From Poriferisphaera corsica (GTDB lineage Bacteria; Planctomycetota; Phycisphaerae; Phycisphaerales; Phycisphaeraceae), in NCBI RefSeq assembly GCF_007747445.1, contig NZ_CP036425.1:2650175-2714174 (forward strand): 64,000 nt of DNA. Reading direction: 5' to 3'. How positions within the stretch are numbered: the stretch's first letter is position 1; each line of letters begins with the position of its first letter. Position numbers and translations under genes: made by a program. Below, piece by piece: positions 45,175 through 54,057 of this stretch. The notes beneath the pieces were generated by a model, which had not been told where the DNA came from, made no database searches, and was given only the letters and a program-made list of their open reading frames with translations.

Positions 45175-46378
45175 TAAGATCACACTGAATATACCAGAAG
45201 ACACAGAGCTTACGGTCAACGTAGTAAAAGACATTAAAAGTGACCCCGCACCTAAGCCTACGCCAAAGCCTGAACCTGCTACCAAGCTTGATGGAATTGG
45301 CATGAACCTGTCCCACTCGGATCAGGAGTGGGGATGGTGGCCAATATCTGAAAACGATCCGGCTATTGATCTTCTAAAAACGTTCCCGGTCATACGAACG
45401 ATGAACTGGGAGTTTGGTGATTGTACTGTAGCGTCGCAGGTTCAGGTTTGTAACTGGGCCAACGCGGATATGTGGTGGTGCTGCTTCCCACAAAAGAATA
45501 TTTCAGAGATTGAAGACGATCTGAAATATATCAAGTCACACCTCATGGGGAAGCTGTATTTCGCGTATGGCAATGAGATGTGGGCAAGTGGGAATAAAAC
45601 CGATCAGATTATCCGCGAAAGATATGGGCTGGCTGGTCGGCATGAAATAAAGCGGAGCGCACAAGCCCTCGTAACGCTGCAAAAGACGCTTAGAGGTGTT
45701 GCCCTTGATTCTGAGGAGATTGCTCGCAAGGACTCAAAAATCAGGTTAAACAACATCTATATCGACTGCTGCGTGCATGAGATGAAGCGATCATTTGAAG
45801 CGGCAAGGCAGATATTCAGTGATGATCCTGACCGGCTTAAATGCGTTATTGAATCACATGATGAGAACCCTTGGTATTCCGGTGTTTTTAGTGAGGGGGT
45901 CGGTGCGGGGAACTTTGATGCGCTTGCGATTGGCTCGTACTTCGGCGCGTGGGCTGTACCGGAGAACATTGACGGATTGACCGACGACCAAATCCTCGAG
46001 GTGATGTTTGAGAAGGGGCTTGTAGACATCGGGGATAAGCTGCCCAAGAAGCAAGAACATAAGGAAGTCGCAGGGAAGTATGGTGTTGAACTCTTCACCT
46101 ATGAGGGTGGCCAGCACTTCATTATACCCCGCAAAGTCACTTCAAAGGATAAAGCGCGGTTAGGCAAATTGGTACGGCAAGCTCAAGCAGACGATCGCAT
46201 GAACGAACTGACCAAGTTAAACATAGAGATGGCCAAAAAATCGGGCATCAGCATGTTTATGGCCTACTCGTTCCACAAGCAAAACATGGGCAAAGACCCG
46301 TTCGAACATATCTTCAAAGATTTAAACACTAATACGCCCAAGTGGCGTGCGCTGATGGAGTATTCAATTGGCAACTAA
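45167..46378 (+). CDS. TIM-barrel glycosidase-like phage protein
   Basis: 403 aa. After a proline-rich leader (about 20-42, PKPTPKPEP), the region IGMNLSHSDQEWGWWP, AYGNEMW (N-E catalytic-acid-like pair) and VELFTYEGGQHF (second Glu) follow the order of clan-A type glycoside hydrolases, in a form common in planctomycete proteins. A phage use would be to cut a surface glycan during adsorption. GGAGG lies upstream of the ATG at 45167; a longer in-frame start lies inside the preceding gene. It overlaps the next gene by 11 nt. Confidence 0.65.
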   Translation: MPNKITLNIPEDTELTVNVVKDIKSDPAPKPTPKPEPATKLDGIGMNLSHSDQEWGWWPISENDPAIDLLKTFPVIRTMNWEFGDCTVASQVQVCNWANADMWWCCFPQKNISEIEDDLKYIKSHLMGKLYFAYGNEMWASGNKTDQIIRERYGLAGRHEIKRSAQALVTLQKTLRGVALDSEEIARKDSKIRLNNIYIDCCVHEMKRSFEAARQIFSDDPDRLKCVIESHDENPWYSGVFSEGVGAGNFDALAIGSYFGAWAVPENIDGLTDDQILEVMFEKGLVDIGDKLPKKQEHKEVAGKYGVELFTYEGGQHFIIPRKVTSKDKARLGKLVRQAQADDRMNELTKLNIEMAKKSGISMFMAYSFHKQNMGKDPFEHIFKDLNTNTPKWRALMEYSIGN

Positions 46379-48176
46379 CATTTCTAAAGCTTCGCTTGAT
46401 AACACTTCTGATTGGTCAAAAGTACAAGACTCTAAATGCAAGGACATTTGTGTATATCAATCTGGCAAACGTGTTCCCACGTACATCGAGAACGGTGACC
46501 TGGCCAATAAAACTGCAGTCGTCTGGTATCGAGCAGATAGCAGTAAAACGATACAAATTACAGGCGGCGTAACACCCTCCGGGAAAACGTACATCGGATC
46601 TGAGTTGCAGCCTGCAACGCAGATCGATCTTTCTGCCAATCACACTGATGGCGGCGGGCACAACCCCATTGCGTCCTACCTGCATCCCTCTGTCGTCGAT
46701 TTTGGGCAAGCATGGAACGGCTACCGATACTGGATGACAGCAACCCCGTTCGATGTGTCTGGTGACGACTACGAGGATGGATTCGTCTTTGTGTCTAATG
46801 ATGGCGCAAGCTGGACAGCATTCGACGTAGACGGCGGTGGTAACTCAAATATCACATCCATCTTTCCCAATCAGATAAACCGCTTTCATTCAGATCACCG
46901 ATTACTGATCGACGATAACAAATTGGTTTGCTATTACCGCCGTAATGCCACCGACTTGCCGGGTAAAAAAGAAACGATTCTTCGTATTGAATCGAGTGAC
47001 GGGCAGAATTGGAGTGCGCCAGTTGAATGCATCACCAGCGACGACAACCCCACTCACTACATGTCGCCATCCGTAATCAAACGAGGAGAAAACGATTGGC
47101 TGATGTTCGTTTCTCGCTTGGATGTGAGCGATGACGCGCAGACGAGGGTAGTACGATTAGTTTCTAGTGATGGCGTTAATTGGTCGGAGCAAGGTTTTGT
47201 TGGTATGGCCTTGCCAGATTTCGTAAATGGCCCTTGGCACAACGATGTACAGCACGACGCAGTTAATGACCGATTGATCATGCTTTTTCCGACAGGCCGA
47301 AGATCTATACAAGATCCGACATGGCAAGGCATGTTTATGCTGGCGTATTCGTATGACTGGGGGTTGACGTGGCAACTCGACGAGATGCCGCTTGTGGGAG
47401 GTCGTACGCAGTCCTACATGCGAGACAGGTGTTACAAGGGTTGCTTGTTAGACCTAGGCGGTGGGAACTGGCGCGTGTTTATTTCCGGTCGTAATGCGGA
47501 TGATACGGCGTGGGTTGTGGGACGGCTTGACACAGCGATCACCGCCATCCCACGTTCATGTCCTAACATCACGAGTGTTTTTCTTGGCGGCGATGATTTT
47601 GAAGATGACAACTTCGATTCAACACCGATGTGGAGGCAACGTGAAGGCAATGCTTCGGTATCCGGTGGTGTGATTGATGTGAATCGATCGGCGGGGCAAG
47701 CCGGAGTTGTTGTGATGGGGGAACTGTTGGGTTCAAAGTTTACTATGGCCTTTAACTTTAAGCTGAAATCTATCAACTCACTTGCTCGTATCTATGGCGC
47801 GAGCGGTTCGGGTTTCCTATGGAATGACTTCTCCGCAAGAGATGAAGTCATGTTGAGGCCGGGACACGCAGAGAAAAGTCCACTCCCTGCCAATACTGAT
47901 TGGCATAAATGCGAGATCGTACGAGATGGTTCGTCGTGGACGATCAAGCTTGATGGCGCAACGGTACACACTGCCACATATGACGATGGCGGCAAGCAAG
48001 GCGGGGTTGAGCTTGGCGGTAGCGGTTCTGCCGTTGGTGATGGTGTACTGATCAAAGATGTGATGTGGTATGACCACACGCGCGTGGGTATTTCAACAGA
48101 ACAATTAAATCCTGTGGTCAAATCCTATCGTAAGGACAGTATTGCACCCGGTATGGGAATGGGGTTTGGATACTAA
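46368..48176 (+). CDS. Sialidase-like beta-propeller virion protein with lectin-like C-terminus
   Basis: 602 aa. Residues about 100-400 show repeated blades with Asp-box-like turns (SNDGASWTAF, SSDGQNWSAP, SSDGVNWSEQ, SYDWGLTWQL), as in sialidases and GH43/GH32-like propellers. Residues about 410-570 look like a concanavalin-type sandwich (FKLKSINSLARIYG, DWHKCEIVRDGSSWTIKLDG). It probably binds or trims a glycan receptor. The start must be TTG at 46368 (GGAG 7 nt upstream) because an in-frame stop precedes it. It overlaps the TIM-barrel gene, so the two are probably a functional pair. Confidence 0.7.
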   Translation: MATNISKASLDNTSDWSKVQDSKCKDICVYQSGKRVPTYIENGDLANKTAVVWYRADSSKTIQITGGVTPSGKTYIGSELQPATQIDLSANHTDGGGHNPIASYLHPSVVDFGQAWNGYRYWMTATPFDVSGDDYEDGFVFVSNDGASWTAFDVDGGGNSNITSIFPNQINRFHSDHRLLIDDNKLVCYYRRNATDLPGKKETILRIESSDGQNWSAPVECITSDDNPTHYMSPSVIKRGENDWLMFVSRLDVSDDAQTRVVRLVSSDGVNWSEQGFVGMALPDFVNGPWHNDVQHDAVNDRLIMLFPTGRRSIQDPTWQGMFMLAYSYDWGLTWQLDEMPLVGGRTQSYMRDRCYKGCLLDLGGGNWRVFISGRNADDTAWVVGRLDTAITAIPRSCPNITSVFLGGDDFEDDNFDSTPMWRQREGNASVSGGVIDVNRSAGQAGVVVMGELLGSKFTMAFNFKLKSINSLARIYGASGSGFLWNDFSARDEVMLRPGHAEKSPLPANTDWHKCEIVRDGSSWTIKLDGATVHTATYDDGGKQGGVELGGSGSAVGDGVLIKDVMWYDHTRVGISTEQLNPVVKSYRKDSIAPGMGMGFGY

Positions 48177-48199
48177 ATAAACAATTAATGGAGATACAA

Positions 48200-48511
48200 A
48201 TGGCAACAGACAATCCATATGACAATGATTTTAAAATTGACTTCTCAGTCACAACAACAGCAACAAGCGTGTTTGAAACGTCTGGCGACGGTGACCACGC
48301 ATTTTCACACTTCCAAATCGATGCGACTGATTCGGCTGAAGACATCCAGTTTAGATTCAAAATCAAACAGCATTGGACAAGTTGGGGGCGAGTCAGATTG
48401 GGCACAATTTCCCCAACCATTGGACGTGTTGGTAACCAAATTAAAGATGTTGAATTACAAACCGCAAGCGGCACAGGCACCTGTGATTTCGCTGTGTTAT
48501 ACAGGCAATAG
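48200..48511 (+). CDS. Phage protein of unknown function
   Basis: 103 aa, beta-rich composition (Thr, Ser, Gly), e.g. DFSVTTTATSVFETSGDGDH. Not recognised; it could be a small tail or decoration protein. ATGGAGATACAA precedes the ATG at 48200, better than the one at 48188. Confidence 0.55.
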   Translation: MATDNPYDNDFKIDFSVTTTATSVFETSGDGDHAFSHFQIDATDSAEDIQFRFKIKQHWTSWGRVRLGTISPTIGRVGNQIKDVELQTASGTGTCDFAVLYRQ

Positions 48512-48513
48512 AG

Positions 48514-49044
48514 ATGAGTGAAGCAGATAAGACAACTGAACAAATCGTTGAAGAACAGGGATATAGCCCAGTTGCAGAAGTACGCGATAATAGAGGGCGC
48601 TACGCCCAAGGTTACACGCCACCCGGTGCGAAACCTTGGCCGAAAGGTAAATCCGGCAACCCTAAAGGATCAACCAGTATTGGTACTCGCCTTTCAAGGT
48701 TAGTCAATTCATATGGATCTGAAGTAGAGGTTACAGATAAGAATGGTAATGTTGTTATCGACCCAGAAACGGGTGACCCCAAAATGGTGGGAAAATATTC
48801 GGTTGCACAACTCAAAAAGATAATTGATGAATCGGGTGACCCCTGCAAGATCGCTGCCGCTGTTCGCGTCATACGATCAATGGAGGATGACAGACTCGGT
48901 CTTGATACTTTCACCACACTGATTGATTACACAGACGGCAAACCTCACCAGAGCGTTAACATTAAACACGAAACCGAACCCGATTCTATCGGCGATCTTC
49001 TAACTAAAGCGACATCAGTTGGCAGGGTGGGAAACAATCAATAA
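48514..49044 (+). CDS. DUF5681 protein, small-terminase candidate
   Basis: 176 aa. Residues 24-60 carry the DUF5681 signature (NRGRYAQGY..., PWPKGKSGNPKG, then TRLSRLV). Genes of this type commonly stand directly before a large terminase, where they may fill the small-subunit or DNA-recognition role; that is inference from position. It ends 6 nt before the terminase gene. Confidence 0.65.
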   Translation: MSEADKTTEQIVEEQGYSPVAEVRDNRGRYAQGYTPPGAKPWPKGKSGNPKGSTSIGTRLSRLVNSYGSEVEVTDKNGNVVIDPETGDPKMVGKYSVAQLKKIIDESGDPCKIAAAVRVIRSMEDDRLGLDTFTTLIDYTDGKPHQSVNIKHETEPDSIGDLLTKATSVGRVGNNQ

Positions 49045-49050
49045 CTGCCA

Positions 49051-50688
49051 ATGGTATCACTTGCTGACTTCAACCAACCCGTCACTCACCCAATACACGA
49101 ACTACATGATCGTGTCCGCTATGAACTTGCCTTATTCGAGGAAACAGGTCAATGCAGCGAAGGGATTACGCCTCGTTGGATCAAAGATGCCACGGCACAG
49201 TTAGCAAACAATCAGCTTGAATTGCTGTTTCGCCCATCACGCAAACCGGGTGAGGAAAATGGGCAGAGGTATACGGGAGCTGGATCTAAACAGCTTCAAA
49301 TGAAGCTGGACTGGGAAGCCAAAGAGCGATTCATTGCAGCCGGTGGCGCTAACCGATCCGGCAAAACGCAAGGTATCGGTGGGATCGTCTGCCTTGAAAT
49401 CCTGCATAACCTCAAGGACGGTGATATCATCTGGGTTATCGCGCAGGACTGGGACATGATGAACGCCGTCCCGCAGAAATTCCTATGGGATTTTCTACCT
49501 CGCTCAATGTTTCCTGATAGTCTTGAGTACAAAGATGAATGTGGGTTCGGTAAACAGCGTTCTAGCATCACGCTCACGCTCCCTAATAATCGCGGCAAGG
49601 TTATCGTTCGATTCAAGAACGAAAAGATGGATCTCAATAAATACGAGTCAGAGCCAGTCGCTTTGATCTGGTACACCGAACCATCCAAAGAACAGATCTT
49701 TGACGCAATACAAACACGATTGGTTGATAAGGCTGGCAAGCTCTATATTGACTACCTTCCTCGCTTTGGGTGGCTGAAATACAAAGTGCGCTTAAGCGGG
49801 GATTTCAAGGTTTATCAGGTGGGCATGGCCGACAACGCCCACAATCTGCCTGATGGCGAAATCGATAAAGTCATCAAGCGGTACAAGAACGAGCCCGCTG
49901 AGGTCGCAGTCCGCGTCTACGGTAAAGAAGCCAGTGCGTTTGGCACCGTTTTCCCTCAATTCCAAGCGAATCTTGATGGCCATATTTGCAAACGCTTCCC
50001 ACTACCGAAAGAAGCTAAACGCGCATTGTATCGATGTTATGACTACGGATTCAGAAACCCCTCGGCTTGCTTGTGGGCTTCTCTACTACCTGCTGGGTTT
50101 AAATTTCCGTCTGGCGTTGGTTCGGTATGGGATGGCAAGGAGTTAGATTGCGAAGTGCTTTTGATCTATCGCGAATACTACAAGACAGGTCAAACACTCT
50201 CGCAACAGGCTAATGAAATCATTGCCATGTCCGGCAACAATAAAGTATTGGAACGCACCTATCAAAACATCTCATATTATCGTGAGGTCTTTGAGCGCGA
50301 GCATTTCAGAATGGACATGGTTTCCGACCCTTCTATCTTCAACACAGACCAAGCAGAAAAGGGGGAGTCCAAAGCAGCGATACTTGACAGGAATGGGCTT
50401 AGAGCCAAGAGAGGTAAACGCGCCAATGCTTCAGATGGTGCTTCGTTGGTGGCAAAAGTCAGACTCTGGTTTGAGGATAACAAAATCGTGTTCTTTGAAG
50501 ATTGCGAGAATGCAATACGTGAACATGAAATCTGGAGACACAAAGAAAACTCGAATGGTGAGGCTCCAAGTAATGAGCCTTATGAGGATCGAAATAATCA
50601 CACCTGCGATGCGCTCAAAGAGTTGGTGGCCGAGCAATTGGTCTATCACCAGCCGAGAGGACGTATTGTAGACATACCATTGGATTGA
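49051..50688 (+). CDS. Terminase large subunit
   Basis: 545 aa. The packaging ATPase has Walker A GGANRSGKT at 98-106. The nuclease part starts near 315, with CYDYGFRNPSACLW holding a metal-binding Asp, and continues to about 520. It translocates and cuts phage DNA into proheads through the portal. No strong ribosome site precedes the ATG, which suggests coupling to the upstream gene ending 6 nt before it. Confidence 0.9.
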   Translation: MVSLADFNQPVTHPIHELHDRVRYELALFEETGQCSEGITPRWIKDATAQLANNQLELLFRPSRKPGEENGQRYTGAGSKQLQMKLDWEAKERFIAAGGANRSGKTQGIGGIVCLEILHNLKDGDIIWVIAQDWDMMNAVPQKFLWDFLPRSMFPDSLEYKDECGFGKQRSSITLTLPNNRGKVIVRFKNEKMDLNKYESEPVALIWYTEPSKEQIFDAIQTRLVDKAGKLYIDYLPRFGWLKYKVRLSGDFKVYQVGMADNAHNLPDGEIDKVIKRYKNEPAEVAVRVYGKEASAFGTVFPQFQANLDGHICKRFPLPKEAKRALYRCYDYGFRNPSACLWASLLPAGFKFPSGVGSVWDGKELDCEVLLIYREYYKTGQTLSQQANEIIAMSGNNKVLERTYQNISYYREVFEREHFRMDMVSDPSIFNTDQAEKGESKAAILDRNGLRAKRGKRANASDGASLVAKVRLWFEDNKIVFFEDCENAIREHEIWRHKENSNGEAPSNEPYEDRNNHTCDALKELVAEQLVYHQPRGRIVDIPLD

Positions 50689-50691
50689 GAG

Positions 50692-50913
50692 ATGGATAAG
50701 CCAACTTGTAGCGCGTCAGGGTGCGGCATGAAGGCGATTGCAAAAGCAACACTTCACGATGAGTCGGTTCAATATCTTTGTCAGAATGATCTTTGTGCAA
50801 TGAAAGACTTCTTCATGCAAGAGATTCAAGAAGGAGATATTGATGCGAAGGAGTTCCCAAACGTTGAGTACTTCGACACTCAACATAAAATAAGTGAGGT
50901 GGTGCATGGATAA
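50692..50913 (+). CDS. Small Cys-containing phage protein
   Basis: 73 aa. The cysteine pairs CSASGC and CQNDLC are spaced as in zinc-ribbon-like domains (residues 6-36), followed by an acidic helical tail. Unknown function. It starts 3 nt after the terminase stop and overlaps the next gene by 8 nt. Confidence 0.55.
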   Translation: MDKPTCSASGCGMKAIAKATLHDESVQYLCQNDLCAMKDFFMQEIQEGDIDAKEFPNVEYFDTQHKISEVVHG

Positions 50914-51334
50914 AACTGCTGCACAGCATGCAATGGGGTTGTGGTTACCCAAACTTAAGACGTACCTAGGTTTGGACACATGGAATATTGATCTGGAACT
51001 AAACAACCGAATTGAGGCGGCCGGGGAATGTGAACTGCAAAACTACGCCTATAGATGTGCTGTTATCACGGTAAATCACGACAATATTCAAGATCATACA
51101 ACTCTTTTCCATACCTTGCGACACGAGTTGTTGCACATTCTTCTTGCTCAATTCGTCCAAACCGAAACGATGGTAGCTGAATGCGTTGCAGGCAAATCGC
51201 TCGATTTGATTAACCTAAGTTTTACAGATTCGACAGAGCTAGCCATAACGAATATCGAATTTCTACTCAATCGTATAGACCTTGATTTTTCTAAGAGTTT
51301 AATTCGCATGGCTGAAGGGGTACGGAATGATTAA
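50906..51334 (+). CDS. Phage zinc metallopeptidase-like protein
   Basis: 142 aa. The zinc motif HELLH (residues 73-77) lies in a helix LRHELLHILLAQF, with a preceding helix and a later EC motif (VAEC) that may give the third ligand. The size and fold pattern resemble SprT-like or minigluzincin peptidases. It sits between terminase and portal, where a prohead or maturation protease can occur, but this type is unlike the usual prohead proteases. Confidence 0.65.
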   Translation: MDKTAAQHAMGLWLPKLKTYLGLDTWNIDLELNNRIEAAGECELQNYAYRCAVITVNHDNIQDHTTLFHTLRHELLHILLAQFVQTETMVAECVAGKSLDLINLSFTDSTELAITNIEFLLNRIDLDFSKSLIRMAEGVRND

Positions 51335-51554
51335 CACACAAGATTTCTGTTGCGCCAAGGAAGTAGCAAGCAAGGTCGGTAAATCAGTCCGTACTATTCA
51401 ACGAATGTGCGGTAAGAATGCGATCAAAGCCATTCAACTGATACCAGGCGGTGAATATTCAATACCCACCAGTGAAGTTGAGCGGTTGTTGAAAACTCGC
51501 CTTTCTGCGTCATCTGCGACACCTGCGACACCACCCCCAAACAATGCCGCATAA
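51327..51554 (+). CDS. Helix-turn-helix (excisionase/MerR-like) DNA-binding protein
   Basis: 75 aa. AKEVASKVGKSVRTIQRMC (residues 10-28) forms a winged-helix HTH of the helix_turn_helix_17 class, and EYSIPTSEVERLL is the wing and following helix. A Pro/Ser/Ala-rich tail follows. Its place within the packaging module makes a DNA-recognition (terminase helper) role as likely as excision. It overlaps the peptidase gene by 8 nt. Confidence 0.65.
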   Translation: MINTQDFCCAKEVASKVGKSVRTIQRMCGKNAIKAIQLIPGGEYSIPTSEVERLLKTRLSASSATPATPPPNNAA

Positions 51555-51571
51555 CAAAGCATAATAAGTGC

Positions 51572-51805
51572 ATGGAGGTTCCTATCTCATACGCACTGGC
51601 TCTCGGCTTTGGATTAGCAGCAACCCTGCTTGCCTCTCATGCTGTCATCTTTATTTTCGGATGGAACCTCTGCGCCAAAAATCATAGGACTGGAAATACG
51701 CCAGATCCAATTACACTTCCTGCTAGTCGCCCAACCAAACCACACGAACCCGTCTCGATCGAAGGTGAACCGATCAAAGACACCAATCGCAACGGTGGCC
51801 CATAA
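51572..51805 (+). CDS. Small phage membrane protein
   Basis: 77 aa. One transmembrane segment (about 7-31) is followed by a Pro-rich polar tail. No ribosome site is obvious. Unknown function; size and topology do not exclude a lysis role. Confidence 0.45.
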   Translation: MEVPISYALALGFGLAATLLASHAVIFIFGWNLCAKNHRTGNTPDPITLPASRPTKPHEPVSIEGEPIKDTNRNGGP

Positions 51806-51810
51806 CGCGG

Positions 51811-53922
51811 ATGTTTGGCTTCAATCCAAAAAAAGAAAAAGAGAATGAGCTACGCCGTAAGCGCCACAAAACCGCGATGATGGTCAAGGATCTTGTGTCT
51901 GAATCTCGCTCCAAACTGGGCGATCAGATTACGCCGCAATCCACAATTGGCGACCAATTCACCGCCAATATGCGGGCATTTCTAGGCGATATGTGGACGA
52001 CCAAAGCGAGAGAAGGTATCCATCGCATGACCCTTAATATGACGGGCAATGCGATCATGGCGATGTCGGCTATTCAGTCCGACCAATCATACCGCCCGTC
52101 AGTTGAACCCGTTGAGATCAAGAGCGGCGATTCTCCTGTTTATCTCTCACCAAAAGCTGCAAGAATCATCACCAAACACATCGAAAGAAATGAATTGATT
52201 CTTGATGAATCGATTACGGATGATCAACTCAACTCCTCAGCACCCCTATCACAGAACCAATTAGAAGCGATTGAACCACTGACCGAGCCTTGGGTATCAG
52301 GTAGCAATATGGCGATGCCAGCCTCACTTGAACCAGAGGATCTGATCGAAGTTTCTGACGTTTTCCTAGCCAAGCAAATCCAGCAGCGATTTAACATCAT
52401 GTGGGATCGCGCAATCGGTGATTTCCATCTAGCCGAACACGATTTGTACAAGAACATCTTTGGTCATTGCCCAATCGGTATTGAGTACGATGAAGAATCC
52501 AACAGTGTCAAGTTGTTTAATGCGAACGTGTTGGACGTACATATCGACCCAACTTGTACAAAAATCGAAGATGCTGCTTATGTTATTTTCGATCAATATG
52601 TCCCGATTGAAACCGCAATCAAGCAATATCCTAAGTACAAGGATCAGATTAAGAAGGCGGCTGACAACGGAAAATTCACGCGGTCTTCACGGTCTTCAGA
52701 TGAACACGGCACTGCGAGCGCTATGGGCTATAGCTCGGTAGATTTCAAGCGAGATATGGTCACAATTCGCCGCGCATGGCTACGCGATCACCAATACCCT
52801 CTGCCAGAGGACGAAGTCGGCGGATCGCAATTTAACATCATTGAACGCAGTGCAAAGAAAATCGGTACGACACTTATTGAAACTGATGGCTACGAGCTAG
52901 TGACGGAGCGAAATGATAGTGGCGAGATCGTTGAAACAAGCGAAATTGAATACGGTGATAAAGATTGGCCTGTGTTAAATGGTATTCGTCAGCTCGAAAT
53001 CATTGCCGAGATTGACGAAGTTGTCAGTGACAGTCCCTGCCCTTACAGCGACATTCCTTGGGGATGGTCAGTTAGCTGGCCCATACCATACTGCCCATAC
53101 GGCATGGGCGAACCGCTTCGCACTCAAGACCTTTCAGAATACATCAACCGTCTTGGCACAATCATTATCACGATTGCTCATTACTCACAGTATCCAGAAA
53201 CGATCATGCCGGACGAATTGCTCGATCACTTGCAGAAGATGGCCGGTGACAAGGGTGTGATGTCAAGGCCGGGTCGCATCAACGGCATACCATCCAACGT
53301 TTGGGATCGTTTTGTCGGACAAAACGGTACAACACCAATCCTCAAGCTTGAGCGTGATCAACTTCCCGCTGATCTTCTGAACTTCTTCTTTAAATTGGTA
53401 GAACTGCACAGCGAGCTTTCAGGCAATGTCGATGTTCTGCAAGGACAAGCCCCCACCAACAATGCATCCGCAAAGCTAACTGAAAATTTGGGTACGGTTG
53501 CGCGTGGGCCTATCAAATACAAAGCTTTCCAAACGGAATTCACTATACGCCGCCTTGGTCGTTTGATTATTGATGCGATGGTTAAGTTTATGCCGCCGCA
53601 CATCTGGGATCAGATGGGTGATGAATACCCGCCTGTTGTGATGGACGCGATCAGACGTGGTGCCAAGTCACTCAAATACGATATATCCGTTGAACTTCAA
53701 GCTGGTAAGGGCGCATCAAAAATAGCTCGTGCGGAAAAAGCACGCTTCGATTTTGGTGCAGGGCTAATCGATCGTGTTACCGCGCTCGAGGAAACAGGCA
53801 GAAATGCGGAGAAGATCGAACGGCGGTTTAAAGAACAACAAGAAGCCAGTGCTGCGGAAACGCAACAGATGGCGCTTCCTTTTAATCAAAGCCCTGCGCA
53901 GGGTGTTCCTGCTCAGGCGTAA
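51811..53922 (+). CDS. Portal protein, P22-like size
   Basis: 703 aa, the length of P22-type portals (725). Typical features: a polar helical start with MVKDLVSESRSKLG, DVHIDPTCTKIEDAAYVIFD followed by ETAIKQYPKYKDQIKKA, a central CPYSDIPWGWSVSWPIPYCPYG-type region and a late helical NVDVLQGQAPTNNASA segment. It forms the ring at the head vertex through which DNA passes. The C-terminus is Gln/Glu-rich. Position after terminase and before scaffold agrees. Confidence 0.85.
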   Translation: MFGFNPKKEKENELRRKRHKTAMMVKDLVSESRSKLGDQITPQSTIGDQFTANMRAFLGDMWTTKAREGIHRMTLNMTGNAIMAMSAIQSDQSYRPSVEPVEIKSGDSPVYLSPKAARIITKHIERNELILDESITDDQLNSSAPLSQNQLEAIEPLTEPWVSGSNMAMPASLEPEDLIEVSDVFLAKQIQQRFNIMWDRAIGDFHLAEHDLYKNIFGHCPIGIEYDEESNSVKLFNANVLDVHIDPTCTKIEDAAYVIFDQYVPIETAIKQYPKYKDQIKKAADNGKFTRSSRSSDEHGTASAMGYSSVDFKRDMVTIRRAWLRDHQYPLPEDEVGGSQFNIIERSAKKIGTTLIETDGYELVTERNDSGEIVETSEIEYGDKDWPVLNGIRQLEIIAEIDEVVSDSPCPYSDIPWGWSVSWPIPYCPYGMGEPLRTQDLSEYINRLGTIIITIAHYSQYPETIMPDELLDHLQKMAGDKGVMSRPGRINGIPSNVWDRFVGQNGTTPILKLERDQLPADLLNFFFKLVELHSELSGNVDVLQGQAPTNNASAKLTENLGTVARGPIKYKAFQTEFTIRRLGRLIIDAMVKFMPPHIWDQMGDEYPPVVMDAIRRGAKSLKYDISVELQAGKGASKIARAEKARFDFGAGLIDRVTALEETGRNAEKIERRFKEQQEASAAETQQMALPFNQSPAQGVPAQA

Positions 53923-54057
53923 GTGCGTTGTATGCGCACAAATTGTCCTTCGTGGGCCGGTCTAAGGCTCGCTACCCGTGACACAGCCAGCTACTTCGAT
54001 AGCCGCTGAAAACGGTCGGGGACGCAGCAAACCTAGCAAATGATAAGGATTGGATTT
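53923..54057 (+). ncRNA. Structured intergenic stretch between portal and scaffold genes
   Basis: 135 nt in an otherwise gapless operon. Short stems are visible: GTGCG/CGCAC around 53925-53941, GCTA/TAGC around 53991-54004 with a TTCG-containing loop, and CCG/CGG near 54006-54018. The end has AAGGA, the ribosome site of the scaffold gene. It may be an RNA element controlling scaffold expression; no family is recognised. Confidence 0.3.
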
